The notes beneath the pieces were generated by a model that saw only the letters and a list, made by a program, of their open reading frames with translations, was not told the DNA's origin and ran no database searches. From Yersinia enterocolitica (GTDB lineage Bacteria; Pseudomonadota; Gammaproteobacteria; Enterobacterales; Enterobacteriaceae): a stretch of DNA of 64,000 nucleotides. The DNA lies in assembly GCA_002082245.2 (NCBI GenBank), contig NBTC02000002.1, positions 1,922,001 to 1,986,000 on the forward strand. Direction: 5' to 3'. Shown here in pieces: positions 44,278-54,847 of this stretch. How positions within the stretch are numbered: the stretch's first letter is position 1; the number at the start of each line of letters is the position of its first letter. The translations under genes and the position numbers were made by a program.

Positions 44278-44754
44278 CTAATCCTTATTACACAGAAAAC
44301 TTGCCACACCATTAGACTCAATAATATAATTATTATTGTTAATTCTATAAATAGAAATTAAGAGATTACTACCTACTTGAGACATAAAACTAGGTAGCAT
44401 TTGTTCAAGATCAGTTCGGCTCACTTCGTCTGAAAGACTAATCTCAACGCCAGTAAAAGTCAGAATCGTTTTATTATCAATATCAGAGATATTAAATAGT
44501 GTCTTCCTGGTTAATTGATAGGGTATGTTATTATTAGTAACAATTCCATTTATTATCATATAACCATTTTTGCTATATAGATTTATTTCAACATTGGACT
44601 TGATGTTAAAATTTTTACTATACGTATAATGCACACCATGGCAATTTAGTTTTTTATTGTTGTTATCCGCTAAAAAATAAGCATAAGCAATAGCGGAAAC
44701 AATCATGATGACTGATATGAAAATCAGCAGTATGTATTTAGTATTTGATTTCAT
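44278..44754 (-). CDS. FidL-like single-pass membrane protein B
   Basis: A 158-aa protein with one N-terminal span (YILLIFISVIMIVSAIAYAY) and a periplasmic domain that starts LNCHGVHYTY and ends VASFLCNKD, again with a Cys at each end. Shared blocks with A and C include the NGYMIINGIV strand and RKTLFNISDIDNKTIL. The frame opens at 44826, but the ATG at 44752-44754 gives the proper N-terminus and overlaps the MarT-like stop by 17 bases, so the two are translationally coupled. It is the most divergent of the three FidL-like proteins. Confidence 0.65.
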   Translation of the reverse strand: MKSNTKYILLIFISVIMIVSAIAYAYFLADNNNKKLNCHGVHYTYSKNFNIKSNVEINLYSKNGYMIINGIVTNNNIPYQLTRKTLFNISDIDNKTILTFTGVEISLSDEVSRTDLEQMLPSFMSQVGSNLLISIYRINNNNYIIESNGVASFLCNKD

Positions 44755-45547
44755 TAAAACCACCATGATTGACGAATATTTCAGTTCTACAATTATTCTT
44801 CTTACTATAATTAACTTCAAACTCACAAGAAATAACTGATATTGTAGGGTGTCTTATTGTATAGTTTAAGTAAATATAAGGGTAATTATTACACTCTAAT
44901 GATTGGCCACTTAGAAACGTATTAACTTTCTCCTGACTTTCCAAGTTATGTAATTCAGTGCTGGTGAATATACTGCACCCATCAATTTTTGATAAAAATG
45001 TGAAGTTTTTAGGATAATCGATTATACGCTTAGGAATACTTTTATGGATAAAATAAAAAACAGCGCCAAAGAAAATCAACACAGATGCGAATAGTAATAC
45101 TATATTATATATTTTATATTTATTTTTGGTTACTAATTTCTCATCTTGCTGCTGAGGGACAATATTCTCGATAATAATTTCATCAACTTCATCTTCAGGG
45201 TCAATATCGACTTCGCATTCTGCAACTTTAGTGACCGTAAAGATAAACCCTTTTCCTCTTACAGTCGTGATGGCTTCACCAGACAACCCGATATCTTGCA
45301 ATGCTTTACGTAATAATGAAATGTTTTGATACAGAGTGTTCGGTGTGACATTCACACCATTATCACCCCAAGCAATTGAATACAAATCACTTTGCGATAT
45401 TATCAAACCAACTCTATTAACAAACGCCTCTAGTAATTGTGCTGTTGGCACGTTGATCTTAATGCGAGCGCCACCCAAAGAGGATGAGAGGATACCACTT
45501 TCAGGGTAAAATGTAATATTATCATTTATAGTATAACATTTACTCAT
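44738..45547 (-). CDS. MarT/CadC/ToxR-like membrane-bound transcriptional regulator 1
   Basis: A 269-aa one-component regulator. The N-terminal winged helix (OmpR type) includes VPTAQLLEAFVNRVGLIISQ, VTPNTLYQNISLLRKALQDI and ITTVRGKGFIFTV. An acidic linker leads to a single span (IYNIVLLFASVLIFFGAVFYF) and a periplasmic domain of about 100 residues with four Cys (GCSIF, LECNNYPYIYLNY, VISCEFE, NCRTEIF). The open frame begins with TTG at 45562; the ATG at 45547 has GGAA in front. A FidL-like gene overlaps its end, as in the marT-fidL pair of Salmonella SPI-3. It probably controls the nearby adhesin operons (inference). Confidence 0.82.
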   Translation of the reverse strand: MSKCYTINDNITFYPESGILSSSLGGARIKINVPTAQLLEAFVNRVGLIISQSDLYSIAWGDNGVNVTPNTLYQNISLLRKALQDIGLSGEAITTVRGKGFIFTVTKVAECEVDIDPEDEVDEIIIENIVPQQQDEKLVTKNKYKIYNIVLLFASVLIFFGAVFYFIHKSIPKRIIDYPKNFTFLSKIDGCSIFTSTELHNLESQEKVNTFLSGQSLECNNYPYIYLNYTIRHPTISVISCEFEVNYSKKNNCRTEIFVNHGGFNEIKY

Positions 45548-45562
45548 GCCAATTATTTCCAA

Positions 45563-45972
45563 TGATACGTATCAAAAATTTATTATAGATAGTCAGCAAT
45601 AATAATCAATAAAAGAGAACATTGCGATGGCAAATCTACCAAGGATTAGCAGTTCGTCACAAAGGTTAATCTGACTCGGATTGACAATATCAGATTAAGT
45701 AAGATACGACCCATTGAGAGTATTGTGCAGTACTTCTCTGCTAAGACTACTTTTTTTCACAGTAAACTGAATGAGTAGCGACAGATGAATGCAACTTGAA
45801 CTTACATTTCGTTTCTAGGGTTGAAGAACGACGAGCCAGGATCCTCACCACAATTTTAAATATTATATACCATAACGACTGGAGCAATATAGCAGTTAAA
45901 TGACATGTGCTATCTAAAGTAAGGACTGTTTGTAAAAATTAAAACCATCAACAATTGTACTCATCAGCAAGT
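45563..45972. promoter_or_regulatory. Upstream region of MarT-like gene 1, with a perfect 9-bp inverted repeat
   Basis: TTAATCTGA at 45666-45674 and TCAGATTAA at 45690-45698 are perfect inverses with a 15-base loop, about 120 bases upstream of the regulator start. AGATTAAG recurs upstream of MarT-like gene 2 (62946-62953). This may be an autoregulatory operator. No gene was seen in the interval. Confidence 0.4.
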
Positions 45973-46494
45973 CTACCGTGGCGAGCAATATATAAATGGA
46001 ATGCTTTTTGTAGATATCCCATAATAGCCCTCCTCTTTTTTCGAGAACGTAATTTGCATTTTTCTATTTGGTGTGGTGTAGAACTCATGGATCATGACTT
46101 CATTAATCAAAGTATCATCAATACTATTTACCTCGCTAGCCCAATTGTTTACTGATCTTAATAAGAGTATATCATTAATCGAGTAGACGTAAAAAATAAT
46201 CCTGCGACTAATCACCCCTATACTCTTATGATCCTTATAAAGCTTACCATCAATAGAAACAATACCATTAGTAGAATTGACTGAAAAATCAATGTTAACA
46301 TTGGCAACCATACCAGGTACATTACTGTGAATGATGACTTCAGCATTACATTTTATTACATTTAATCCTCTCTCTTTTTCATCATTACTGCCTCTTAAAA
46401 AGAGAAACAAACAAATAGAGATCATGATAAAAATCAAAATAGAAATCTTCAAATTTTTTTTAATGCAGATGGAGAGTATATTTTTCATAAACAT
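45973..46494 (-). CDS. FidL-like single-pass membrane protein C
   Basis: A 173-aa protein with one N-terminal span (ILIFIMISICLFLFLRG) and a periplasmic domain bounded by VIKCNAEVIIH and IPFIYCSPR. NGIVSIDGKLYKDHKSIGVI, SRRIIFYVYSINDILLL and the terminal STKSIPFIYC align with protein A throughout, so A and C are recent paralogues. It is the first gene after the big TpsA exoprotein, 230 bases downstream and in the same direction, beyond a probable terminator. The start could also be the ATG at 46488. Confidence 0.62.
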   Translation of the reverse strand: MFMKNILSICIKKNLKISILIFIMISICLFLFLRGSNDEKERGLNVIKCNAEVIIHSNVPGMVANVNIDFSVNSTNGIVSIDGKLYKDHKSIGVISRRIIFYVYSINDILLLRSVNNWASEVNSIDDTLINEVMIHEFYTTPNRKMQITFSKKEEGYYGISTKSIPFIYCSPR

Positions 46495-46665
46495 TCTATT
46501 TTCATCTCGTAAAGATGATCCTAAATTCCATTATAATTAAGTAGGTACAATTTGTTCGGCTTTTATAACAGCCTTATTATACCGAATCATCTCCATCATG
46601 TTATATCACCTTTAAAACTCAGCATCGGTAGAAAGAATTGGATAAATAGATCCTATTGTTAAATT

Positions 46666-46692
46666 ACAGGCTGCAAAGTAATGGCAGCCTGT
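46666..46692 (-). terminator. Terminator of the pilus/TpsA operon
   Basis: ACAGGCTGC at 46666-46674 and GCAGCCTGT at 46684-46692 form a perfect 9-bp stem with a 9-base loop, 33 bases after the TpsA stop. The sequence that follows on the minus strand is A/T-rich (AATTTAACAAT). Confidence 0.65.
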
Positions 46693-46724
46693 TGTTAGTA
46701 TTATCTCGATAGACCTAGTCTAGG

Positions 46725-49700
46725 CTATCGTTTGGACGAATCCGTTGGCACTGATATTGTCGGGTGTTTGATCCAACCTGACGATGTACCATCATCTTTA
46801 GGTAAACTACCGACAAAACTACCATCCTGTTTCGAGCCTGGGTAACTTGGGCTCATATGATTTGGATTGCTTTCTGCAGGCGGCTTACCCGAAGAAACTG
46901 GCGCTTTAGACGGCGGTGTAGACTGCCGAATCTCGGATGGCTTAGGGTATGATACTGGCTCATCTCCTGTGGCAGTTTTTTTGATCCACCGAGAAGAGTT
47001 TTTATCATCTTTTGGTAAATGACCTTTGAAATCACCACCTAGTTTAGAACCTGGATAACTAGGGCTCATATGATTTGGCTTCTCCTCTCCTTTCACTGGT
47101 TTTGATGGTCGATTCTTTGGTGGTGTCGGTTTGTCAGTTTCCACCGGAGCGGGTTTCGGTGGGGTCGGTTTGTCAGTTTCCACCGGAGTGGGTTTCGGTG
47201 GGGTCGGTTTGTCAGTTTCCACCGGAGTGGGTTTCGGTGGTGTCGGTTTGTCAGTCTCCACCGGAGTGGGTTTCGGTGGTGTCGGTTTGTCAGTTTCCAC
47301 CGGAGTGGGTTTCGGTGGTGTCGGTTTGTCAGTTTCCACCGGAGTAGGTTTCGGTGGTGTCGGTTTGTCAGTTTCCACCGGAGTAGGTTTCGGTGGCGTC
47401 GGTTTGTCAGTTTCCACCGGAGTAGGTTTCGGTGGTGTCGGTTTGTCAGTTTCCACCGGAGTAGGTTTCGGTGGTGTCGGTTTGTCAGTTTTCACCGGCG
47501 CGGTTTTCGGTGGTTTTGATGTATTGCCATTTTTTGCCGGTTTATTTGAACTCGATAAACCGCCAGCAGTAAATGAAATACTATTTGATGCTGTAACTTT
47601 ATCAACATTTACTTGAGAAAGTGTTTCACCATCGGTATTCAGTTCACCTTGTACATTTCCTTTAATATTACCAACATCGATGGTCGCTTTTTGATCTTCC
47701 TGATATTCAACTTTTTCCACAGTGTTGTAATAGCCATTGACTGTCGGTAAGCCTGTTTTAGAAATACCACCACCACCACCACCGTAAGCACCATCTTGAT
47801 CAATAGTATCTGATAGCTCGACTGCGTTAATATTGCCCGCAACATCTACAGTACCGGTTTTGGAATCAGAAACAATGTGCGCGCCAGTAAGATTGAGGTC
47901 CCCTCCTGTAGAGATATTCAGCTCACCGGTGGTATTAATACCGGTCTGGGTCCCTGTAGTCTTCGAATCATAATGTTCGCCACCTTGGCCGTAGTTCCCA
48001 GCCAATGTTGGGATAAGTCCTCCATTGGTTGAAACAGCAACCCCGACTGATCCACCCCACTCATTACTATTAGTCTGGTTATTGACCGTATCTTGCACAC
48101 TCTGCACATTCAGATCGCCAGTAATATTAAGGTTGGCGGTTTCTGACTGAATATTACCGCCAGCTAAAGTCATATCTCCCCCAGTGTTAATGCTAATATC
48201 ACTGCTATTAAGGTTGGAGTTAGTATATGTGTGGCTTGAGCCAGTTGAGGTTGAAGTGCTGCCATGGTAATCAACAGAAACTCCCGCGCCAGCTCCTGTA
48301 GGAGCGGCGGAGGCCCCGGCACTGACGCCTGCAGAGTGGGTATCTTTTTGCGACCAACTCTCAGTTGAGGACTCGGCGGCTAAAATATTCAAATCACCGC
48401 CAGTAGTGATCTCTACACTGTCTGCCGATAATTCGACACCTTTTAACGTGGTATCGCCATTACTAGTAATTGATACATTACCAGCATTTATATTAGTGAT
48501 GTTTTCACTTTTAGTCGTCGATGAACTACTGGTCGTCGTGGTATCGAATCCAACTGAGACTGAGCCTCCAAGCAAATCATTAAACATAAGGTTAGAAGCA
48601 CTACCTGCCACTTCTGCCGCCGTTAAACCGGCATCAATTTCTTGCCCGTCATTGCCCTTTTCAACCAAATTACCGACTTTATCAGCAGCATCAGCCACTG
48701 AACTATGAGCTTCACCCTTTACGCCATAAAACGAAACGGTTTCCTCACTCGTGGTTATCACTTCATCTTCATACTTTGTAGACTTGACTTCATCGGCAAC
48801 AATAGTCAACGCACCTTCAGTGTTAAAATTACCACCGCCAATATCAACCGTGTTTCCCGCTTCTAATGTCATAGAATCGGTAAAGTTAAGTGAAGCATTA
48901 TTATTTGTCGTCGTTTGCTGAGTATCAACCGTCGTGACGGTTTCTAACCCGGCTTGGAAATTACCCGAGGAAGATGTTGGAGCACGACCAGGCTTAGACC
49001 CGGCATTGGTGATATCCGACCCAAGATTATTATGCTCACCGGTGCTGGTACTACTACTTTCCCCATCCAGACCGCTAATATCATAACCTGCCGATTGCCC
49101 AAAACCACTCGCGCCTGCACCAAATTTTAGATCAGTGCGTTCAACCGTGGTTTCAGAATAGCTGTAATCTTGTGATGTTTGGATGTCTACATCGCCAGCA
49201 GCCTTCAATTCACCCGATTGGGCATTATATTCACCACCTTTGAGAACAATATCATTCGCGGAATTAACGGTAAACTTGCCGCCGGCGTTGACCGAACTAT
49301 CAACACTCGTAGCACTTGAGCTGACAGTTTCTGTCGATTCGTGACTTAGTATCCCCGTAGATTTATGGCTGTATTCATAATTCCCCTCAACCTCATACAT
49401 ATTATTGAAGGTGACATCACCTTCAGTTGAAGTCAGGCTGATATCTTTTTCCGCAGCAATATCAACAGCATTAACCGTAATATCTTTGGCACTCATGTCA
49501 ATGCTACCACCGGCGGTGACACCATCATTATAATAATGAAGTTCTTGATTACCGGAAACATTAGCGCCTTGGCTGGCAGTAAGCTCAATTGAACCATTAT
49601 CTGCCTGCAAAGTGAGATCATTACCGGCACTAAGAGCAGCGCCACTGTTGGTTATAGAACCACCACTGGAGACCAATGATAAATCTCCACCTGAAGTGAT

Positions 49701-52700
49701 ACCACCATTCATGCCCACACTACTATTATTAATATTACCTTCTGATTGAATATTAATATTGCCACCGGCACTGATCTGGCCATTAACATTATTAAAGGAG
49801 GATGCATCAACATCCATATTACCGCCAGCGTGGACTATGGCGGAACCATCATAGCGGCCACTTTCTAATTGTTCTAACGTCGTTGTTGCGAAATAAATTT
49901 TAGGTGTGAGTACATCATGACCATCGATATTTTCCGTTACAAACCAAACAATATCTTTATCCAGTCCGGCAATCTGCTCATCAGTTAAAGCTTTACCGAC
50001 GGTAAAATCTTCTACTCCATTCACAGTTGCAGCATTGGACATTAATTTCTCAACCAACTCGGTGCCATCAACACCATCGCGCACACTGAAGAATGTCCCA
50101 ACAGACTCGTTTAATTGGCGGCGAATAACTTCACTAATAAAATAATTATCGCCCACAACCAAAACAGGTGTTTCTGGTATATAGCCAATTTGGTCAAAGA
50201 AATATTGCGAACCAAAGAAAAGGCTCTGATCAATCATCTCAGTTCGAGTTTCATAAAACGGATAAATATGGTTACTGGCACCATCCCCGACCTTGGCAGT
50301 GAAATCAACATCTTTCCATTTCTGGTTAGAAACAAATAACCCCTGAATTTTAGCGAGTTCGGTATAGGTTTTTGTGGTACTTAATCCTTTCGTCAGTTCG
50401 GCAATTGTTTTCAACCCAATATTAATTTCATAAGGATTTTGAGTTACCACAACCTCCTTATCACCGATGGCAACTGTTATTTTTTCACCTTCAAGTTTCG
50501 CACCGAATAATCCATTGTTAAATGCTCCACCATTGTGAGTCAGATTACCGCCTGCTATAATCCCACCGTTATTATCCGACAAACCATAATCTTTTAAATC
50601 TTTCAAAGAAGCATTATTGGAGCCAGTTACCCTGGCCCAATCTTGTGATAACTTTTCTTGGCTTTCAGATAACCACGCATCGCCGAACAATCTTTTCATA
50701 ACACTGTTTAATTGTTCACTCTGTTTGGCCATTTCTTTTAAGCTATTAAAGCTGTTGGACTTAGAATCATATATATATGACCCCTGCCCTGAGACAGACT
50801 CCGGACTTCCATCACCGAAATAAAAGTCCAGCAATTGATATAGCGTATTAAACTGAGCATAGCCAGAGTCGCTACCTATCACTTTTCTATATACCTCCAG
50901 CTCAATCGGGGTACTCAGCGTCTCCGTCAAATAATAGAAAAATGACATTTCATTATATTCAGGTGCATTATTAACAGTTCCAGATATTATCATATCCTTA
51001 CTTGATTGAATAATACCACCTGTATTATTTAACGTTTTAGTACTATAAATATTCTTTTGATTAATATTTAAATTACCGCCGGATGAAATTTCGGCCATTT
51101 TAGTTAATTTAAAATCACCAATCCACGTTGGAATTGAACCTGAGAGTTTTGCGTTATAATATACCAGGCTAATAAACCCTTGCTTCCATTCATGTGAACC
51201 TTCAGCATTTTGTGCAGGGCCTGTAACCCATCCAGGATTATCATACTTACTAATATTATCAATAATTTTAGCATCTAATGCCATATCGCCTTGAGAACGA
51301 ATATTACCACCATCATTCTTTATATTCTCTGCAACAATATCAATTTTACCCATACTAAGAACATTAGCATTTTCTTCATTTAGAAACTTACCTTTCTCTG
51401 CATCAATAATAATATCTTGCGAGGAGAAAATCAAAGCCCCACTACTATTAGTAATATTAATTGCCTTAAGAATGACATCCTTAAGACTCAAAATAGATTG
51501 ATTACTTGAAATTTTAATGTTCTCATCTGCATTAAGTAGTATGCTTGCAGCACTTTCCAGAATACGGTCAATAATGATAGAACCCGTAGTCTTAATAGAG
51601 AACTCACCTCTAGCATTAATATCACCACTATCATCATTGTAGCGATAATCTTTAGAGAGAATTAAAGAGAGATTATTATCACTAAAAATGTCACCAGATA
51701 AATTATTCAAAGATTCAGCTAGCTTAATTAATAAATTTTTAGCCGAATAAATATAACCGACACTGTTATTTAAGTTATCAGATTGAATATCAACATTATT
51801 ACCACTGATATTAGAGCCACTGTTATTTACATTTTTTGATCTAATAGAAATATCAGCATCAGAAAATAAGGTCGCTCCATTCAGGTTAGAAATAGAGTCT
51901 GACTCCACTGTAAGCCCACCAACACCAATAATGATAGCGTCACCAGCTGATGACCCTTTATCACTACTGTTTACAATAGTATTAGCCTCTACGGACAATA
52001 TCCCTGATGCCTGAATTATCGCATTAATATTATCTAGTTTATTGATGTTTTTGAAGGTGCCGTCACCATCAGAATTAATAATTGCCGCAATGGAATTAAT
52101 AAAACTACTGACATAACTGACGTATAAATTTCTACCCGCATTAATAACACCAACATTTCCCGTCCCATCACCTATATTGGATAAAGACCCAATATTAGCT
52201 AGAGACATATCAACACCAGAGTATATAACGCCTTTGTTATTTAGATTATCTATATTAGATATCATTAGGCCATTATCTGATGTTATAACACTACTCTTAT
52301 CATTTATAATACTATTAATAAGTTCTAGTTTTAACCATTCTCCCAATGCTGAAATATAACTTCCACCGGAATTTTCCACATTGGCAACAGAATGAATATC
52401 AATATTATTCGCGATTATCCCTGAACCAGAATATTGGGTGGTTCCAGTTCCTGTGTTAAACAGATTAGTACTATTATTTATGCTTACAGTTCCATCTGCA
52501 TTAATAAATCCATCTACATTCTTTATCGTTTCTATATTCCTCAAATGAATATCACCAGAGGCGAGTATAGATGAGTTCTGATTAATTAATTCTGACGAAT
52601 GGCTAATTGACAACTGGTCAGCCGCGAGTATTTTTGCTTCATCAGTATTTTTAATGCTATCAATATTCGTTAATATAATCTCGTTCGCTTGAATGAGTGA

Positions 52701-54788
52701 CGAACTACCTTTGTTATTTAACTCTTTAATGTCATCAAGCTTAAGTGAGCCTTCTGAAATTAGTTTTGCATTATTACTATTTGTAATAGTGTTAGCGTTA
52801 CTAATTTCAATAGCACCACCTTGAATTAAACTGTTGTTATTATTTATATTAACTGCATGAACCCCACTGCTATTTATTTTCAGATTGGCACCTGAGAGTA
52901 TACTACCCCCATTTTGATTATTAACTTCCTTACTGATATTTAGTGATAAATCTTTAGCTGCTGTGATATCACCACTATTGAAAACACTTTCTGTTGTTAT
53001 ATCAATAGATTCTTCTGAGTTAATTACCCCGGTATTTTCCAATAAACCGCCATCACTAACTTGGCGAATAGCAACATTTTTACCGGACAATACACCACTA
53101 TTAATGGCACTTCCATTGACAATGGAAATATCTAACATTGAGGCGGCTGAGACAATTCGCCCACTATTATTAATACTATTTGACTTAATGGTATTTTTTT
53201 TATCAGCTTGCAGTAATCCTTTATTAATTAGAGATCCGAGAATAAGATTTGCGTCTTGCTCAGTATATAAAACACCTTTATTATGTAAATCATTAGCGAC
53301 AATGCTCAGCGGACCACTCGCATTGACAACACCATCATTGTCAAATAGTTCGTTAATAGTGAAGCTTAACGTCCCTTTCTGGCTATTAACTCCCGCACCT
53401 TGATTTAAAAATGAATTAGCCTTAACTATAACATTGCCTGACTGACTGCTAATAGCAGCATCAGAACTTATAGTTGCGGAATCAATAGTTTCGCCGTTAA
53501 TCGATACAATATAATTACCATCCACAAGGGATATAATTGCATTCTCTATTTTTTTACCTGAAGCATCAAGAGCGAAAAGTGTCCCTGTTATTTTATATTC
53601 ACCCTTAACATCAATGAAAATTGATGTTACATCTATTTTGTCACTATCACCGCTCATTGCAAAAATACGTGCTGCATTTTGCAACAATGAGTCAGCAGTA
53701 ATTCTAATATTGCCATTTTTTGATACTGCATCAGCACTGAGTTTAGCTTGAGATAAAGCTCTAATAATTAGGTCACCATTACTGATAACACCACCAAAGC
53801 CTGTATTTTCATTAACTGAAATATCGATATTGTTGCCAGATAAATTAACATCACCTGACTTGCTGCTAATTGCTGTCAGTGCTAAATCACCATCGGCCGA
53901 TATCTCAACAGTCTGATTACCGACTAAGCTACCTTTATGTCTAACCCCAACACCGCTTTCGGTACTGATTAGCTGTATTCTTCCCCCATACATGGAACCC
54001 AATGAACTGCCATCAATAGCAACTTTAGGGGTATCTGCAGCCGATAAGTTACGAATCTGGTGCTGTCGTGTTTGTGTGTCGTAAGTATTTAGCCCCGCAA
54101 CAACTTTAATATCGGCACTCCCAGAGACTTCACCATCGAGTTTTACCGTACGGCTGATCATATCAAAGTGGGTTAATCCTTCAGTAGATAGTCCCTGTCC
54201 TTCTACTGCAATCATACCCTTATTAACATTTAATTGAATATTACCATTCTCACCATATTCCACTCGACCTGTACTGAGAGTTAAGTTATTCGCATTAATG
54301 GTTGATACGCCATTCACAGATATGCCATTTTCATTTGCAATGATAAGGTCAGCTTTTTTCCCAAACACTTCCATTGTGCCATTTAAATACGATCCCTTGG
54401 CACCCGTAACTTCACTAATGATAGCGCTAGCTTCTTGTTGTAGCTGACCGTTTTTAATTATATAACCACCTATGCTACTGACACCATCCTGCATGCTGTT
54501 ATTAAAAATCAAACCATCTGGGCCAACATTAAAGTCGTCAAACTTATTGTGAGAAATCCCATTACCGTTTGGATTAATAATATTTACTGTCGGTGTTCCA
54601 TTGGCTGACTCTGAAATCGTTGGCGCATTTGAACTTGTATCGGGAACTAAGTTTGCATAAGACAAACTGGGCAATACTGCAACCAATGCCAAATAAATAG
54701 GGCACAACTTTTTATGTAGATTTTCTTGAGTTAGTTTCCCAATAAAAGATGATGTAGAATTATTGGTCTTACCTTTATTTTTTCTCAT
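46725..54788 (-). CDS. TpsA-type filamentous adhesin with Pro/Lys/Thr repeats (operon 2)
   Basis: A 2687-aa exoprotein exported by the TpsB encoded next to it. The signal peptide ends near [10 protein letters not shown]. The TPS domain follows with [27 protein letters not shown]-like and [11 protein letters not shown] blocks. About 2000 residues of beta-helix repeats come next. There is no VENN motif and no toxin-like end, so it is an adhesin-type TpsA rather than a CdiA. Residues near 2425-2555 are about ten 13-residue units of the form [13 protein letters not shown]. After them, a 33-residue block ([11 protein letters not shown]...LPKDD...WIK) occurs twice. The Pro-rich stretch resembles the FHA proline-rich region that anchors or stalls the chain (inference). 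AGGAGC precedes the ATG. Confidence 0.9.
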   Translation of the reverse strand: MRKNKGKTNNSTSSFIGKLTQENLHKKLCPIYLALVAVLPSLSYANLVPDTSSNAPTISESANGTPTVNIINPNGNGISHNKFDDFNVGPDGLIFNNSMQDGVSSIGGYIIKNGQLQQEASAIISEVTGAKGSYLNGTMEVFGKKADLIIANENGISVNGVSTINANNLTLSTGRVEYGENGNIQLNVNKGMIAVEGQGLSTEGLTHFDMISRTVKLDGEVSGSADIKVVAGLNTYDTQTRQHQIRNLSAADTPKVAIDGSSLGSMYGGRIQLISTESGVGVRHKGSLVGNQTVEISADGDLALTAISSKSGDVNLSGNNIDISVNENTGFGGVISNGDLIIRALSQAKLSADAVSKNGNIRITADSLLQNAARIFAMSGDSDKIDVTSIFIDVKGEYKITGTLFALDASGKKIENAIISLVDGNYIVSINGETIDSATISSDAAISSQSGNVIVKANSFLNQGAGVNSQKGTLSFTINELFDNDGVVNASGPLSIVANDLHNKGVLYTEQDANLILGSLINKGLLQADKKNTIKSNSINNSGRIVSAASMLDISIVNGSAINSGVLSGKNVAIRQVSDGGLLENTGVINSEESIDITTESVFNSGDITAAKDLSLNISKEVNNQNGGSILSGANLKINSSGVHAVNINNNNSLIQGGAIEISNANTITNSNNAKLISEGSLKLDDIKELNNKGSSSLIQANEIILTNIDSIKNTDEAKILAADQLSISHSSELINQNSSILASGDIHLRNIETIKNVDGFINADGTVSINNSTNLFNTGTGTTQYSGSGIIANNIDIHSVANVENSGGSYISALGEWLKLELINSIINDKSSVITSDNGLMISNIDNLNNKGVIYSGVDMSLANIGSLSNIGDGTGNVGVINAGRNLYVSYVSSFINSIAAIINSDGDGTFKNINKLDNINAIIQASGILSVEANTIVNSSDKGSSAGDAIIIGVGGLTVESDSISNLNGATLFSDADISIRSKNVNNSGSNISGNNVDIQSDNLNNSVGYIYSAKNLLIKLAESLNNLSGDIFSDNNLSLILSKDYRYNDDSGDINARGEFSIKTTGSIIIDRILESAASILLNADENIKISSNQSILSLKDVILKAINITNSSGALIFSSQDIIIDAEKGKFLNEENANVLSMGKIDIVAENIKNDGGNIRSQGDMALDAKIIDNISKYDNPGWVTGPAQNAEGSHEWKQGFISLVYYNAKLSGSIPTWIGDFKLTKMAEISSGGNLNINQKNIYSTKTLNNTGGIIQSSKDMIISGTVNNAPEYNEMSFFYYLTETLSTPIELEVYRKVIGSDSGYAQFNTLYQLLDFYFGDGSPESVSGQGSYIYDSKSNSFNSLKEMAKQSEQLNSVMKRLFGDAWLSESQEKLSQDWARVTGSNNASLKDLKDYGLSDNNGGIIAGGNLTHNGGAFNNGLFGAKLEGEKITVAIGDKEVVVTQNPYEINIGLKTIAELTKGLSTTKTYTELAKIQGLFVSNQKWKDVDFTAKVGDGASNHIYPFYETRTEMIDQSLFFGSQYFFDQIGYIPETPVLVVGDNYFISEVIRRQLNESVGTFFSVRDGVDGTELVEKLMSNAATVNGVEDFTVGKALTDEQIAGLDKDIVWFVTENIDGHDVLTPKIYFATTTLEQLESGRYDGSAIVHAGGNMDVDASSFNNVNGQISAGGNINIQSEGNINNSSVGMNGGITSGGDLSLVSSGGSITNSGAALSAGNDLTLQADNGSIELTASQGANVSGNQELHYYNDGVTAGGSIDMSAKDITVNAVDIAAEKDISLTSTEGDVTFNNMYEVEGNYEYSHKSTGILSHESTETVSSSATSVDSSVNAGGKFTVNSANDIVLKGGEYNAQSGELKAAGDVDIQTSQDYSYSETTVERTDLKFGAGASGFGQSAGYDISGLDGESSSTSTGEHNNLGSDITNAGSKPGRAPTSSSGNFQAGLETVTTVDTQQTTTNNNASLNFTDSMTLEAGNTVDIGGGNFNTEGALTIVADEVKSTKYEDEVITTSEETVSFYGVKGEAHSSVADAADKVGNLVEKGNDGQEIDAGLTAAEVAGSASNLMFNDLLGGSVSVGFDTTTTSSSSTTKSENITNINAGNVSITSNGDTTLKGVELSADSVEITTGGDLNILAAESSTESWSQKDTHSAGVSAGASAAPTGAGAGVSVDYHGSTSTSTGSSHTYTNSNLNSSDISINTGGDMTLAGGNIQSETANLNITGDLNVQSVQDTVNNQTNSNEWGGSVGVAVSTNGGLIPTLAGNYGQGGEHYDSKTTGTQTGINTTGELNISTGGDLNLTGAHIVSDSKTGTVDVAGNINAVELSDTIDQDGAYGGGGGGISKTGLPTVNGYYNTVEKVEYQEDQKATIDVGNIKGNVQGELNTDGETLSQVNVDKVTASNSISFTAGGLSSSNKPAKNGNTSKPPKTAPVKTDKPTPPKPTPVETDKPTPPKPTPVETDKPTPPKPTPVETDKPTPPKPTPVETDKPTPPKPTPVETDKPTPPKPTPVETDKPTPPKPTPVETDKPTPPKPTPVETDKPTPPKPAPVETDKPTPPKNRPSKPVKGEEKPNHMSPSYPGSKLGGDFKGHLPKDDKNSSRWIKKTATGDEPVSYPKPSEIRQSTPPSKAPVSSGKPPAESNPNHMSPSYPGSKQDGSFVGSLPKDDGTSSGWIKHPTISVPTDSSKR
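47119..47513 (-). repeat. Tandem 39-bp coding repeat in the TpsA gene
   Basis: About ten in-frame 39-bp units encode [13 protein letters not shown] on the minus strand. The inner eight are almost identical, and the outer ones are degenerate ([13 protein letters not shown] and [13 protein letters not shown]). Near-identical units suggest recent expansion by slippage or recombination, so copy number probably varies between strains without shifting the frame. Confidence 0.92.
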
Positions 54789-54847
54789 GCGTAAAGCTCC
54801 TGCGGTTTGCTGGATATAACTTTATTAAGATAGAATTTATTATTTAT

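Noticed and set aside
47119..47513. CRISPR-like regular repeats
   Set aside because: The units are contiguous 39-bp coding repeats without spacers and encode a proline-rich stretch in frame.
47075..47616. Long overlapping + strand open frames opposite the TpsA repeat
   Set aside because: They arise because the 39-bp repeat is open in several frames; the predicted proteins are pure repeat with no start signal or family.
46725..54788. TpsA of operon 2 as a second CdiA toxin
   Set aside because: No VENN motif, no toxin-like C-terminal domain, and the next gene is a FidL-like membrane protein, not a plausible immunity gene.
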